A DNA stretch of 64,000 bases from Alloalcanivorax gelatiniphagus (GTDB lineage Bacteria > Pseudomonadota > Gammaproteobacteria > Pseudomonadales > Alcanivoracaceae), in NCBI RefSeq assembly GCF_005938655.1, contig NZ_VCQT01000046.1:62001-126000 (forward strand), in the 5' to 3' direction. Below the pieces are notes generated by a model that made no database searches, was not told the DNA's origin, and saw only the letters and a program-made list of their open reading frames with translations. Positions 1 through 9,630 of this stretch are shown here, piece by piece (the stretch's first letter is position 1; each line of letters starts with the position of its first letter). Both the position numbers and the translations under genes were made by a program.

Positions 1-2426
1 TCCGCCGGGTCCACCGGCCGCAGGGCGCATTTGTTGGTGAGGGTGGTGACATCGTCACCGGCCACCGTGCGCGGGGTGCCGAAGCGGGTCTGCACCAGCA
101 GCTGCTGCAGGTCCACCACCGGATCGGTAAGCGCCAGCAGCGGGTCCGCCAGCCCCAGCAGCGGGTTGAGAATGGGGCCCAACAGGCCGTCCAGCCCCAG
201 GGAACCGCCCACCGTGTCCACCAGCCCGTCCACGTCCAGGCCACACAGCTGCCCGGTGACCGCGTCCACCACCACGCCCAGTTCCGAGGGCGGCGGCGGC
301 AGCAGGCTCAGGTCCAGGCCGGGCAGGATCGGGTCCGGATACAGCAAGTTGCCGGTGAACGGCACGATGGGCCCGTCCGCGCCCAGCAGCGACGACACCG
401 ACAGACAACGGTCGCGGGCCTGGATCGGTTTGTTGGCCACCACCTTGTCGGCCAGCGGCGCGTCACCGGCGTCCGCTTCGATGTCGGCCAGCCAGCGGTC
501 CATCACCAGCAGCGCCTCGGTGGTATAGACGGTGTCACCGGCCAACGGGAAGGCGCCGTACCAGATCACCTGGTTGTCGGCGTTACCCTGGGCGGCTTCC
601 AGGCGCGCGCGCATCTGCCAGGAGTGGTAGGCGTCGTGGGCCAGCCCCGGGTCCGGTCCGCGCAGGTCGATGATCGGCACATTGCCCAGGTGCTCGGCGG
701 TGTTGATGGCGCCGGTGCGGTAGGCGTTCCGCAGCGTTCGCGGGTCGGCCACGGTGCGCGCCGGCTGCGGATCGATGTCCACGTCCAGGCCGCCGATGTC
801 CCGGTTCAGGTTGATGAACTGGTTACCGCTGATCAGCCCCTGCTGCAGAGCCCGCAGGCCATATTGCACGCCGGTGTTGTCCAGGGGAATGCCGGTGAAG
901 CCCCGCGACAGCAGCGACTCGTTGGGGCTCCACACCTCCGGCGGGCGGGTGCCGAACTGGTTCTTCATGTAATCCAGCAGGCCGCAGCGCAGGCCGTCCG
1001 GCGCGCTCTCTCTGTCATAAACAGTGACGCCCTCCTCCAGCCCCGGACAGTCGGCCTGGTCCGGGGACGCGGACGGAAAGAACGCCAGATCCGAAAGCAC
1101 CGGGTTAAGCGGCAGATGGCCGTAGAACGCGGACCATTGCGCCACCGGAATCACCCCGGAGCCGAGCAGCCGGCTGACCACCGAAACAAAGTCCTCCGGG
1201 CCTTCCGGGATCTGGTTGCCGAAGTAGCGGCTCAGCAGATTGTAGTCGGCGAACTGGGTGGCGGTGGTCCACACGTCCGGGTAGGAGCACTGCACGATCA
1301 GCCCCTGGTAGATGCCCGGGTAGGCGTTGGCCACGTGCTGCTGGGCGATGGCGCCGCCGGAGCAGCCGGTGCCGATGGTGTAGCGCAACTCGCCGTACTG
1401 CTCGACGATGCGTTCCTTGGCCATCATCAGCGACTCGGCGGCGGTCACCAGATTAACGTTGTGCCCGAGATTGGCCTGGGCGGTGGACAGGGTCATGAAC
1501 CCCCGCCCCAGGGCCACGCTGATGCTGTCGCCCAGCAACAGCTCGGCGCCGTCCGGGGCGGTGCCGGCGATGTCGCCATTGGGCGGCTCGCCCATGGCGA
1601 AGCTGACGCCCACGTTACCGCCGTGGTGAATCAGCAGCTTGCCGTTCCACTGGTCCTGGGGCGCGGTGGCGGTCCAGGGCTGGCCGGGCCGGTAGAGGGT
1701 CATGATCTGGTAGCGGTCCCGGTTCTGCACGCCGGTCTCCACGCGCACGATAAAGGGCACCTCCACGCCGGTGTCGGTGGTTACCGTGGCGATCTCCTCC
1801 GCCGGCGGCGGCTGGTCCGGATCGTAGTCCAGGAAGCTGGCGGGCAGCCCCGGGTTCATCGGGTCGAAGCCGGTAATCAGCGCCCGCAGCCGGTCGGCGG
1901 GGACGTACTTGAACCGGTACTCCGCCGGCTGATTGCACTGCGCATCCACCGCCGCCGCATTGGTGCAGCGCCAGGGCTGAATCTGCGGCCCGGAGAACAC
2001 CGGCCCGCCATTGGGATGGTTGATCACGGTGCGGTCCAGCACGGTGTCGTCGGCCAGCACCACACGCAGGCGGTTCTCGCCCAGGGCCAGGCCGCTGACC
2101 AGCCCCTTGAGGCCGCCGTCGCCGTCCGCCACCAGCTCCGCCCGGGCCGGCTCACCGCCCACCAGCAGGCGCGCGCCGCGCAGATTGGCCGGGTCGTCCG
2201 CCTCCACGCGGATCAGCGCGTCGCCGCCGCTGATCAGATCCGCGCGGTTGGACAGCACCTGGATGCGGCCCTCGCCGGCCTCCGGTTGCGGTTCCGGTTC
2301 GGAGGGATTGGGGGTGCCACCTCCTCCGCCGACACTGCCGCCACCGCTGGAGGAACCACCCCCACCGCCACAGGCGGTGAGCGCCAACAAAGCCGCCAAC
2401 AAAGCGGCCGTGGTCGTTTTTTTCAT
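1..2426 (-). CDS. DUF6351-like secreted lipoprotein, C-terminus beyond the window
   Basis: The reading frame is open from an ATG at 2426 to the left edge (808 codons), so the 3' end is missing. The N-terminus is a lipoprotein signal peptide with lipobox LTAC, followed by a Gly/Ser-rich tether, so the protein is probably anchored in the outer membrane. The middle carries a GCSGG nucleophile-elbow motif (GxSxG) in the context GTGCSGGAIAQQ, as in alpha/beta hydrolases of the tannase/feruloyl esterase type, and the body resembles the uncharacterised DUF6351 family. An RBS (GGGAG) lies 9 bases before the ATG. Substrate unknown; hydrolase activity is inferred. It is divergent from the phospholipase D-like gene. 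Confidence 0.7.
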   Translation of the reverse strand, partial: MKKTTTAALLAALLALTACGGGGGSSSGGGSVGGGGGTPNPSEPEPQPEAGEGRIQVLSNRADLISGGDALIRVEADDPANLRGARLLVGGEPARAELVADGDGGLKGLVSGLALGENRLRVVLADDTVLDRTVINHPNGGPVFSGPQIQPWRCTNAAAVDAQCNQPAEYRFKYVPADRLRALITGFDPMNPGLPASFLDYDPDQPPPAEEIATVTTDTGVEVPFIVRVETGVQNRDRYQIMTLYRPGQPWTATAPQDQWNGKLLIHHGGNVGVSFAMGEPPNGDIAGTAPDGAELLLGDSISVALGRGFMTLSTAQANLGHNVNLVTAAESLMMAKERIVEQYGELRYTIGTGCSGGAIAQQHVANAYPGIYQGLIVQCSYPDVWTTATQFADYNLLSRYFGNQIPEGPEDFVSVVSRLLGSGVIPVAQWSAFYGHLPLNPVLSDLAFFPSASPDQADCPGLEEGVTVYDRESAPDGLRCGLLDYMKNQFGTRPPEVWSPNESLLSRGFTGIPLDNTGVQYGLRALQQGLISGNQFINLNRDIGGLDVDIDPQPARTVADPRTLRNAYRTGAINTAEHLGNVPIIDLRGPDPGLAHDAYHSWQMRARLEAAQGNADNQVIWYGAFPLAGDTVYTTEALLVMDRWLADIEADAGDAPLADKVVANKPIQARDRCLSVSSLLGADGPIVPFTGNLLYPDPILPGLDLSLLPPPPSELGVVVDAVTGQLCGLDVDGLVDTVGGSLGLDGLLGPILNPLLGLADPLLALTDPVVDLQQLLVQTRFGTPRTVAGDDVTTLTNKCALRPVDPA

Positions 2427-2650
2427 TGTTATATCTCCCGAAGATGAAAGCCGGTGTTCCGGCTCGTCTTCAGTGTGCGCAGTGGTGGATACGAACACTA
2501 TTGCGCAATCGTTGCCCCCTGGTTACCTCCGTAAACAACGTGTTACCGGCTCGGCCCCTTTTGGCACCGTCCAAAGGCGGCGCCGCTTGCAGCGGCAAGC
2601 CCCAGGCCCGAAGCTTACGTCTCACCCGATTCACCAACCCACGGAAGACC

Positions 2651-4108
2651 ATGCCTAGACACCGTCCCCGCCCGCTTCGCCTGCTGCTGCTTGTACTGCT
2701 TTGCGCCTGGCTGCTCACCGCCCTTTATCACCGTTACAAACCCCTCCCGGAAGACGTGGGCCGGGCCTGGCCGGTGCGCGACGCGGAGAACCTGGCGTTG
2801 CTGGCCGACGACACCTGGGTGGAAGGGGACGCCGGCGAGGAAGCCGGGCGCCAGTATGATCAGGCGATCTTCGATGAGTTTTTCCGGCTGATCGGTCAGG
2901 CGGACAAGCTGATCGTGGTGGACATGTTCCTGTACAACGACATGGCCGGTGCCACCACCGACAGCCTGCGGCCGCTCAGCGAGCAGCTCACCGACGCCCT
3001 GGTGGCGCGCAAACAGCAGCGTCCGCACGTGCGCGCGGTGCTGATCACCGACCCGTTCAATACCTTGTACGGCGGCGTGGCGGCGCCCCATCTGCAACGG
3101 CTCCGCGACGCCGGCGTGGAGGTGGTGTTCACCGATCTGACCCGGCTGCGCGATTCCAATCCCACCTGGTCCGGCCTGTGGCGGCTGTGCTGCCAGTGGT
3201 TCGGCAACAGCACCGAAGGCGGCTGGCTGCCCAACCCCACCGGCGACGGCAAGGTGACCCTGCGCACCTATCTCAGCCTGATCAACTTCAAGGCCAACCA
3301 CCGCAAAACCCTGGTGGTGGACGAAGGCAACCAATGGACCGGCCTGGTGACCTCCGCCAACGCCCACGATGCCAGCAGCGCCCACTCCAATCTGGCACTG
3401 CGCTTCAGCGGCCCGGCGGCCCTGGATCTGCTGCAGTCGGAGCTGGCGGTGGCGAACTTCTCCGGCGCCAACCTGGGGGACAACTGGCCGGCCCCGCCGG
3501 CGCCGGCCGCCGTGGAAAAAGGCCCGCGCCTGCGGGTACTGGACGAAGGGGCGATCCGCGACGCCCTGCTGGAAACGGTGAACGGCGCCCGCGCCGGCCA
3601 GCACCTGGACGTGGGCGTGTTCTATCTGTCCCAGCGGCCGCTGGTGGAAGCCCTGGCCGCCGCCCAGGAGAGAGGCGTGCGCCTGCGGTTACTGCTGGAC
3701 CCGAACAAGGATGCCTTCGGCCGCGAGAAGAATGGCGTGCCCAACCGCCAGGTGGCCTGGGAACTGCACCGCGCCGGGGTGCCGGTGCGCTGGTGCGCCA
3801 CCCACGGCGAGCAATGCCATACCAAGATGCTGCTGCGCTACGGCGCTCACCGGCCGGCCACGCTGATTCTCGGCTCGGCCAACTACACGCGCCGCAACCT
3901 GGACAACCTGAATCTGGAAACCAGCGTGGAACTGGTGGCGGAAGCCGGCGACCCGACCATCCGGGCGGCCCGGGAGATCTTTCAGAAGCGCTGGTCGAAC
4001 CCGGACGGCAAGGTGTTCAGCCTGCCCTACGAGGATTTCGCGGACGACTCCCGCTGGCGGTATGGCCTGTACCGGGTGATGGAATTCACCGGTTGGTCCA
4101 CGTTTTAG
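2651..4108 (+). CDS. Phospholipase D family protein, membrane-anchored
   Basis: The 485-residue protein has one N-terminal hydrophobic segment (about residues 8-25) that should anchor it in the inner membrane, with the catalytic part outside. Two HKD half-motifs mark the PLD/cardiolipin synthase superfamily: H217-x-K219-x4-D224 and H390-x-K392. The second lacks the usual Asp four residues after the Lys (Tyr there) but keeps the downstream GSANYTRRNL block. The ATG at 2651 fits because it starts just before the membrane segment; the frame is open further upstream, but that part is low-complexity. Likely a phosphodiester hydrolase or transferase on phospholipids; substrate unknown. Confidence 0.75.
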   Translation: MPRHRPRPLRLLLLVLLCAWLLTALYHRYKPLPEDVGRAWPVRDAENLALLADDTWVEGDAGEEAGRQYDQAIFDEFFRLIGQADKLIVVDMFLYNDMAGATTDSLRPLSEQLTDALVARKQQRPHVRAVLITDPFNTLYGGVAAPHLQRLRDAGVEVVFTDLTRLRDSNPTWSGLWRLCCQWFGNSTEGGWLPNPTGDGKVTLRTYLSLINFKANHRKTLVVDEGNQWTGLVTSANAHDASSAHSNLALRFSGPAALDLLQSELAVANFSGANLGDNWPAPPAPAAVEKGPRLRVLDEGAIRDALLETVNGARAGQHLDVGVFYLSQRPLVEALAAAQERGVRLRLLLDPNKDAFGREKNGVPNRQVAWELHRAGVPVRWCATHGEQCHTKMLLRYGAHRPATLILGSANYTRRNLDNLNLETSVELVAEAGDPTIRAAREIFQKRWSNPDGKVFSLPYEDFADDSRWRYGLYRVMEFTGWSTF

Positions 4109-4161
4109 GCCGGATCGCGGCTGAAGCGGAACGCCGCCCGGCCGCTCCTACGGGCCGGTTA
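4109..4161. repeat. Degenerate REP palindrome between convergent genes
   Basis: The spacer contains the left part of the REP unit (ATCGCGGCTGAAG, 4114-4126) and its right part (CCGCTCCTAC, 4142-4151), separated by about 15 unrelated bases. It looks like a REP half interrupted by a short insertion. It lies between the 3' ends of the PLD gene and the small membrane protein gene. Confidence 0.55.
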
Positions 4162-4479
4162 TCAACGCGCGGTGATCCCAACCCGCCAGAGGCGCAGGGA
4201 GACCGCGCCGTTGATCAGCCAGGCCAGCGCCACCAGGGTCCAGGCCAGCGGCCAGCGCTGGGGTTCCGGCAGCAAGGTGCCGGCGGGCACCGCCAGTAGA
4301 AACAGCAGGGTTTCCAGAGCCGCCAGCAGCAACGGGGCGGCCAGCCGCGCCGGCCGGTGCAGGGTCACGGACAACGCCGCCAACAGCGCCCGAGCGCCGC
4401 TCAACGCCAGCCAGATCATGATCAGACCGCCCGCCAGTACCGCCGCCATGGTAATGCCCTCGCCGTGAAAGGCGCCCAT
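4162..4479 (-). CDS. Small hydrophobic membrane protein, function unknown
   Basis: The 105-residue protein has about three predicted membrane segments (MAAVLAGGLIMIWLALSG, AAPLLLAALETLLFLLAV and PLAWTLVALAWLINGAVSL). The start at 4479 is preferred over one 20 codons upstream because AAAGGA lies about 11 bases before it and the upstream residues are polar. It ends with TGA, convergent with the PLD gene. I do not recognise the family; it is likely real on its hydrophobic pattern, but no role can be assigned. Confidence 0.5.
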   Translation of the reverse strand: MGAFHGEGITMAAVLAGGLIMIWLALSGARALLAALSVTLHRPARLAAPLLLAALETLLFLLAVPAGTLLPEPQRWPLAWTLVALAWLINGAVSLRLWRVGITAR

Positions 4480-4646
4480 GATGGCGCCCGTCCTTTCATC
4501 CGGCAAGTCCACCGCGAACCGGCACGCCACCGGCCGCACTGTAAACTTCTTAAAAGAACGCTAAATGTAATCGGTCATGGCTTCGAATTGTCGCCAACTG
4601 GCGCATACTGGATTCTCCAATTCGCCGTTAACGCATGGAGTCAGCA

Positions 4647-4847
4647 ATGAACAGCGATACTCTGAAGGGTAAGTGGAAACAGATGATGGGCGACGCCAAG
4701 AAGAACTGGGGCAAGCTCACCGACGACGATCTCAAGCAGATCGAAGGACGCAAGGACAAGCTGGTCGGCAAGATCCAGGAGCGCTACGGCTCCACCCGCG
4801 AGGACGCCGAGCGTCAGGCCGACGAATGGCTGGGTAAGCACGGCTGA
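4647..4847 (+). CDS. CsbD family stress-response protein
   Basis: A 66-residue, very hydrophilic Lys/Asp/Glu-rich protein with the CsbD hallmark order: DTLKGKWKQMMGDAKKNWGKLTDDDL, then QIEGRKDKLVGKIQERYG. CsbD-like proteins (E. coli YjbJ) are abundant under general stress; their biochemical role is unclear. The ATG at 4647 is preferred over one four codons upstream because GGAG lies 7 bases before it. A REP cluster and a terminator-like hairpin follow. Confidence 0.85.
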   Translation: MNSDTLKGKWKQMMGDAKKNWGKLTDDDLKQIEGRKDKLVGKIQERYGSTREDAERQADEWLGKHG

Positions 4848-4860
4848 CAGGCGCGCCTGT

Positions 4861-4955
4861 GTAGGAGCGACTGTTAAGCAGAGACTGTAGGAGCGACTTC
4901 AGTCGCGATAAACGAGGCAACAGTGGGCTTCAATCGCGACTGAAGTCGCTCCTAC
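4861..4955. repeat. REP palindrome cluster (GTAGGAGCGACTTCAG family)
   Basis: A partial unit (4861-4872), a complete forward unit (4887-4909) and a complete inverted unit (4933-4955) form a large hairpin between csbD and aceA. The same 23-base unit, with C/T and A/G covarying variants, recurs at many gene ends in this window, typical of REP/RAYT-dispersed elements. No RAYT transposase is seen here. Confidence 0.85.
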
Positions 4956-4974
4956 GGCACCAATCAGGTGACAT

Positions 4975-5010
4975 AAAAAAAGGGCGGGACCGCAAGGTCC
5001 CGCCCTTTTT
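4975..5010. terminator. Bidirectional rho-independent terminator of aceA and csbD
   Basis: A perfect GC-rich stem (AGGGCGGGACC, loop GCAA, GGTCCCGCCCT) is flanked by an A-run on the left and a T-run on the right. It can therefore stop transcription from aceA (minus) and csbD (plus). Confidence 0.85.
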
Positions 5011-5030
5011 ACTGAACACCGAACCGGTTC

Positions 5031-6626
5031 TTAGCCGAACTGGTTCATGGTGTTGTCTTTACCACCGGCTTTCAGCGCGGCTTCACCGGAGAAGTACTCT
5101 TTGTGGTCATCACCGATGTTGGAACCGGCCATGTCCTGGTGCTTCACGGTGGCGATGCCTTCGCGGATTTCCTTACGCTGAACACCCGCTACGTAGGCCA
5201 GCATGCCTTCGTCGCCGAAGTAACCTTTCGCCAGGTTGTCCGTGGACAGGGCGGCGGTGTGGTAAGTCGGCAGAGTGATCAGGTGGTGGAAGATGCCCGC
5301 TTCGGCGGACGCCTTGCGCTGGAAGTCCTGAGTCCACTCGTCGGCCAGCTTGCCGAGCTCGGTGTCGTCGTATTCCTGGCTCATCAGCTTGGCGCGGTCG
5401 TAGGAGGACACGTCCTTGCCTTCCTGTTCCCAGGCGTCGAACACCTGCTGACGGAAGTTCAGGGTCCAGTTGAAGGACGGGCTGTTGTTGTAAACCAGCT
5501 TGGCGTCCGGCACTTCCTCGCGGATGCGGTTAACCATCTCGGCGATCTGACCAACGTGCGGCTTCTCGGTTTCGATCCACAGCAGGTCGGCGCCGTTTTG
5601 CAGGCTGGTAACACAGTCCAGAACCACGCGGTCCACGCCGGTGCCTTTCTTGAATTCGAACAGGCCGGAAGCGAGGCGCTTGGGACGAACCAGCTTGCCA
5701 CCTTGCTTGATCACAACGTCACCGTTGTTGATGTCCTCGGCGCTGGCGATTTCCTCACCGTCCAGGAAGCTGTTGTACTTGTCACCCAGGTCGCCCGGCT
5801 CGCTGGTCATGGCGATCTTCTGGGTCAGGCCGGCACCCAGGGAGTCGGTACGGGCAACGATCACGCCGTCGTCCACGCCCAGCTCCAGGAACGCGTAGCG
5901 CACCGCGTTGATCTTGGCCAGGAAGTCGGCGTGGGGAACGGTCACTTTACCGTCCTGGTGACCACACTGCTTCTCGTCGGAAACCTGGTTCTCGATCTGG
6001 ATGCAGCAAGCACCGGCTTCGATCAGCTTCTTGGCCAGCAGGTAGGTGGCTTCCGGGTTACCGAAACCAGCGTCGATGTCGGCAATGATCGGCACCACGT
6101 GGGTTTCGAAGTTGTCGATCTTGTTGATCAGCTCTTTCTGCTTGGCTTCGTCACCGGCGGCCTTGGCATCGTCCAGGTCGCGGAACAGGTGGTTCAGTTC
6201 CCAGGCGTCAGCCTGCTTGAGGAAGGTGTACAGTTCGCGGATCAGATCAGCGACCACGGTCTTCTCGTGCATGGACTGGTCGGGCAGCGGACCGAACTCG
6301 GAACGCAGCGCGGCAACCATCCAGCCGGACAGGTACAGGTAACGACCCTTGGTGTTGCCGAAGTGTTTCTTGATGGAAATCATCTTCTGCTGACCAATGA
6401 AGCCGTGCCAGCAACCCAGGGACTGAGTGTACTTGGACGTGTCCGCGTCATAGGCAGCCATGTCTTCGCGCATGATCTTCGCGTTGTACTTGGCGATGTC
6501 CAGATGCGTGTTGAAACGGTTCTGGAGACGCATGCGAACAGCGGATTCCGGGTTGATGTCGTGCCAGGTCTTATTGGCGCCAACCACGGAGCTCAGTGCT
6601 TCGATCTCTTTCAGGTACTGTGACAT
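5031..6626 (-). CDS. aceA: Isocitrate lyase
   Basis: Cleaves isocitrate to glyoxylate and succinate, the first glyoxylate-shunt step, needed for growth on acetate, fatty acids or alkanes. The 531-residue length and the active-site loop KQCGHQDGK (catalytic Cys221) match the larger Pseudomonas-type enzyme rather than the 430-residue E. coli form (KKCGH). Other conserved blocks include NNSPSFNW and DADAGFGN-like IADIDAGFGN. The ATG at 6626 has AAGGAT upstream. It is transcribed alone, with its own promoter and a strong terminator. Confidence 0.95.
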   Translation of the reverse strand: MSQYLKEIEALSSVVGANKTWHDINPESAVRMRLQNRFNTHLDIAKYNAKIMREDMAAYDADTSKYTQSLGCWHGFIGQQKMISIKKHFGNTKGRYLYLSGWMVAALRSEFGPLPDQSMHEKTVVADLIRELYTFLKQADAWELNHLFRDLDDAKAAGDEAKQKELINKIDNFETHVVPIIADIDAGFGNPEATYLLAKKLIEAGACCIQIENQVSDEKQCGHQDGKVTVPHADFLAKINAVRYAFLELGVDDGVIVARTDSLGAGLTQKIAMTSEPGDLGDKYNSFLDGEEIASAEDINNGDVVIKQGGKLVRPKRLASGLFEFKKGTGVDRVVLDCVTSLQNGADLLWIETEKPHVGQIAEMVNRIREEVPDAKLVYNNSPSFNWTLNFRQQVFDAWEQEGKDVSSYDRAKLMSQEYDDTELGKLADEWTQDFQRKASAEAGIFHHLITLPTYHTAALSTDNLAKGYFGDEGMLAYVAGVQRKEIREGIATVKHQDMAGSNIGDDHKEYFSGEAALKAGGKDNTMNQFG

Positions 6627-6687
6627 GGTCGATCCTTGTCAGTAGAAGAAATGAACATCGACGACGCCGCCGCCACCGATTGCGCGC

Positions 6688-6717
6688 ATTCTAGGAGCCG
6701 GCTTTTCATAAAAACAA
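6688..6717 (-). promoter_or_regulatory. Candidate sigma-70 promoter of aceA
   Basis: Read on the minus strand, TTGTTT (6717-6712), an 18-base spacer and TAGAAT (6693-6688) lie about 60 bases before the aceA start. The -10 matches five of six consensus bases but the -35 is weak. The AT-rich stretch around it contrasts with the GC-rich surroundings. Confidence 0.4.
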
Positions 6718-6832
6718 TCAATATCGATGATAGCCGGTATTTTTTTGGTGAATGTCCATCGAAAACGGGCACTTAGCGGCGAAAACGCCGCCCGCCGCCG
6801 GGCCGCCACGCCGGGCGACCCGTCAGTCACCG

Positions 6833-7678
6833 TTAGCGCAGGATCAGATGGGGCACCCGCGCATGGCGAATCAGGCGGTCGGTGGTGCTGCCGATCAGGA
6901 ATTCCCGAATCCGCGAATGGCCGTAGGCCCCCATCACCACCAGGTCCAGGTTCCGTTCCTCCTGGTACTGGTGCAGGCTCGCCTCCACCTCGCCCTTGAG
7001 GGCCGCCACGGTGACCGGGTGGCCACTGTTTTCCAGGTGCTCCGCCGCCCAGGCGGCGCCTTCCCGGTCGCCGTCGGAGCCGTTCACCTGCACCAGGTGG
7101 CAGGGCAGCCCGCGCAGCAACGGGCTGCTGGCGATCAGGCGCACGCCGTCGCGCATGGACGGACTGTTGTCGTAGGCCAGCATCAGGCCGGTGGGCTCCC
7201 GGAAGGGTCCCACCGCCAACAGCACCGAACGGTCCACGCCACGGATCAGTTTTTCCACGTTGTCGCCGATCTGGTCGTGGCCGGGATGGTCGGTGCCCTG
7301 CTTGCCGATCACCAGCAGGCGGGTGTCGTCGTCCAGTTCGCGCACCGCGTCGAGCAGCTTGCCGTGGCGCTGGCGCAGCACCGGCGACGGCTGGCCGGCG
7401 GCCGGCAGCCGCTCGCGGGCCGCCTCCAGCAGCGCCTTGCCCTCCTCCAGGGCCAGGCGGTTGCGGCGCGCGTCCAGGTCCGCCAATTCCTTGAGCAGCG
7501 CCTCCCGGGTGCCCAGGCCGATATTGCCGCTCAGGTTCGGCTCGCTGGGGTAACGGGCCTCGTCGAGAACGTGCAGCAACATCAGCGGCGCGTCCAGGCG
7601 CCGGGCTGCCCAGGCGGCGTGGTCACAAATGCTGTCCGCGGCGGCGGAGCCGTCGATGCAGGCAATCACATGACTCAT
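6833..7678 (-). CDS. Tandem universal stress protein (two UspA domains)
   Basis: A 281-residue cytoplasmic protein made of two UspA folds (about residues 1-140 and 150-281). The second has the nucleotide-binding signature G-x2-G-x9-G-S (GAYGHSRIREFLIGS); the first is more divergent at that place (GKQGTDHPGH), so probably only the C-terminal domain binds ATP. It starts 26 bases after the SulP stop and is probably co-transcribed with it, suggesting a role linked to anion or bicarbonate transport. The exact function is unknown. Confidence 0.85.
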   Translation of the reverse strand: MSHVIACIDGSAAADSICDHAAWAARRLDAPLMLLHVLDEARYPSEPNLSGNIGLGTREALLKELADLDARRNRLALEEGKALLEAARERLPAAGQPSPVLRQRHGKLLDAVRELDDDTRLLVIGKQGTDHPGHDQIGDNVEKLIRGVDRSVLLAVGPFREPTGLMLAYDNSPSMRDGVRLIASSPLLRGLPCHLVQVNGSDGDREGAAWAAEHLENSGHPVTVAALKGEVEASLHQYQEERNLDLVVMGAYGHSRIREFLIGSTTDRLIRHARVPHLILR

Positions 7679-7704
7679 GGTCGATCCTCGAATCCGGGGG
7701 CGGC

Positions 7705-9183
7705 TCAGTGGCCACCCATCATTTTTTCCACGGCGTCCGGCTTGTCATGGACGGCGTACTTGTCCACCAGGGTGGCGCTGGCCTCGTCCAGGCCGATCAC
7801 TTCCACCTCGGTGCCCTCGCGACGGAATTTGATCACCGCCTTGTCCAGGGCGCCGATGGCGGTGATGTCCCAGAACCGGGCCCGGTGCACGTCGATGGTG
7901 ACTTTTTCCAGGCCTTCCTTGTAGTCGAACGCCTCCAGGAAACGGTCCGCGGAGGTAAAGAACACCTGCCCCACCACCTGATAATGACGCTGGTAGCCGG
8001 CCTGGTCCGCCTCGCTGGACACGTAGAACACCCGGCCCACCTTGTTGGCGTAGAACAGGGCGCTGAGCAGCACGCCGATGCCCACACCGATGGCCAGGTT
8101 GTGGGTGAGCACGGTGACCACCACGGTCACCACCATCACCACGCTGCTGCTGGGCGGGTGGCGGCGCAGGTTAAGGATCGACTCCCAGCTGAAGGTACCG
8201 ATGGAGACCATGATCATCACCGCCACCAGGGCGGCCATGGGAATGCGTGACACCCAGTCGCCCAGGAACACCACCAACACCAGCAGCACCACGCCGGCGA
8301 TCAGGGTGGATAACCGGGTGCGGCCGCCGGATTTCATGTTGATCACCGACTGGCCGATCATGGCGCAGCCGGCCATGCCGCCGAGGAAACCGGAGGCGAC
8401 GTTGGCGATCCCCTGGCCCCGGCATTCGCGGTGCTTGTCGCTGTCGGTGTCGGTGAGGTCGTCGACGATGGTGGCGGTCATCATCGATTCCAGCAGGCCC
8501 ACCACCGCCATGGTCAGCGACACCGGGAAGATGATGCGCAGGGTTTCCAGGGACAGGGGAATGTCCGGCAACAGGAACACCGGCAGGCTGTCCGGCAGCG
8601 CGCCCTTATCGCCCACGGTGGGCATTTCCAGGCCGAAGTACACCGCCACCCCGGTGAGCACCAGAATGCACACCAGCGGCGATGGCACCGCCCGGGTCAG
8701 CAGCGGGAACAGGTAGATGATGCCCAGGCCGGCGGCGGTCATGGCGTAGACGTGCCAGGTGACGCCGAGCAGCTCGGGAATCTGTGCCATGAAGATCAGA
8801 ATCGCCAGGGCGTTGACGAAGCCGGTGACCACCGAGCGCGACACGAAGCGCATCACCGTGGCCAGCTTGAAGATGCCGAAAATGATCTGCAGCACCCCGG
8901 TAAGCACGGTGGCGGCGAGCAGGTACTGCAGCCCGTGCTCGCGCACCAGGGTCACCATCAGCAGAGCCATGGCGCCGGTGGCGGCGGAGATCATGCCCGG
9001 CCGGCCCCCGGCGAAGGCGGTGACCACGGCAATACAGAAAGAGGCGTACAACCCCACCTTGGGGTCCACCTCGGCGATGATCGAGAACGCGATGGCCTCC
9101 GGGATCAGGGCCAGCGCCACGACGATGCCGGACAGCACGTCGCCACGAACATTGGAAAACCAGTTTTCTTTCAACGGCAGCAA
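7705..9183 (-). CDS. SulP family anion transporter with STAS domain
   Basis: Inner-membrane transporter of the SLC26/SulP family: about residues 1-390 are hydrophobic helices opening with the family hallmark [18 protein letters not shown], and the C-terminus is a cytoplasmic STAS domain ([21 protein letters not shown]). The substrate could be sulfate, bicarbonate or another anion. I prefer the TTG at 9183: AAGGA lies 7 bases upstream and homologues begin [15 protein letters not shown]; a longer start at 9255 adds 24 uncharacteristic residues. With the TTG start it is 492 residues. It is followed by the usp gene in an apparent two-gene operon. Confidence 0.85.
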   Translation of the reverse strand: MLPLKENWFSNVRGDVLSGIVVALALIPEAIAFSIIAEVDPKVGLYASFCIAVVTAFAGGRPGMISAATGAMALLMVTLVREHGLQYLLAATVLTGVLQIIFGIFKLATVMRFVSRSVVTGFVNALAILIFMAQIPELLGVTWHVYAMTAAGLGIIYLFPLLTRAVPSPLVCILVLTGVAVYFGLEMPTVGDKGALPDSLPVFLLPDIPLSLETLRIIFPVSLTMAVVGLLESMMTATIVDDLTDTDSDKHRECRGQGIANVASGFLGGMAGCAMIGQSVINMKSGGRTRLSTLIAGVVLLVLVVFLGDWVSRIPMAALVAVMIMVSIGTFSWESILNLRRHPPSSSVVMVVTVVVTVLTHNLAIGVGIGVLLSALFYANKVGRVFYVSSEADQAGYQRHYQVVGQVFFTSADRFLEAFDYKEGLEKVTIDVHRARFWDITAIGALDKAVIKFRREGTEVEVIGLDEASATLVDKYAVHDKPDAVEKMMGGH

Positions 9184-9447
9184 AACGGAATCCTTCTCAC
9201 AAAAAACCGCACGGAACGGGACCACGGCCACGCCGACGCGGCAAACCAACAACACACAAGAATTACGGCCGGAGGGCCGGGTACGCCGTCACGGAAGACG
9301 GCCGACGGGATCACTCAGGGTGATCGGGGGGTGGGAACGCTAGGGCGGATTGGACGCCATGGACATATCGCAATCGGGGTCGGTGGCAAAGAGGGCGGCG
9401 AGTCTAGCACAGAGCCCCGGCCCCCGCGACCGCGCCGCCGCGGACGT

Positions 9448-9615
9448 GTAGGAGCGGCTTCAGCCGCGATGGGGGCGCCCCCACAGGCCGGCGGGTGATC
9501 GCGGCTGAAGCCGCTCCTACAAAACACCCAGAGCCCCGACCTGTAGGAGCGGCTTTAGCCGCGATTGGGGTGCCCCGGCGGGCCGCCGGGTGATCGCGGC
9601 TGAAGCCGCTCCTAC
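9448..9615. repeat. Two consecutive REP pairs
   Basis: The 447-base spacer between sulP and prfC holds no gene. It contains two inverted REP pairs (9448-9470 with 9498-9520; 9543-9565 with 9593-9615) of the GCGGCTTCAGCCGC subtype, separated by CCGGC-rich linkers. The second pair starts 15 bases after the prfC stop and may protect or end that mRNA. The remainder (9184-9447) holds the sulP upstream region, with no clear promoter. Confidence 0.85.
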
Positions 9616-9630
9616 TTCTGTGGGGGGCGA

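Noticed and set aside
624-2447. A 607-codon plus-strand frame opposite the DUF6351-like gene
   Set aside because: The minus strand has the lipoprotein signal, RBS and hydrolase motif; the plus frame is low-complexity Gly/Val/His/Gln-rich.
4162-4539. Longer start (4539) for the small membrane protein
   Set aside because: The extra 20 residues are polar and without an RBS; the start at 4479 has AAAGGA.
5103-6623. A 506-codon plus-strand frame opposite aceA
   Set aside because: Isocitrate lyase on the minus strand is unmistakable.
9448-9615. Possible CRISPR array
   Set aside because: Repeats alternate in orientation as inverted REP pairs, with short GC-rich linkers and no regular spacers or cas genes.
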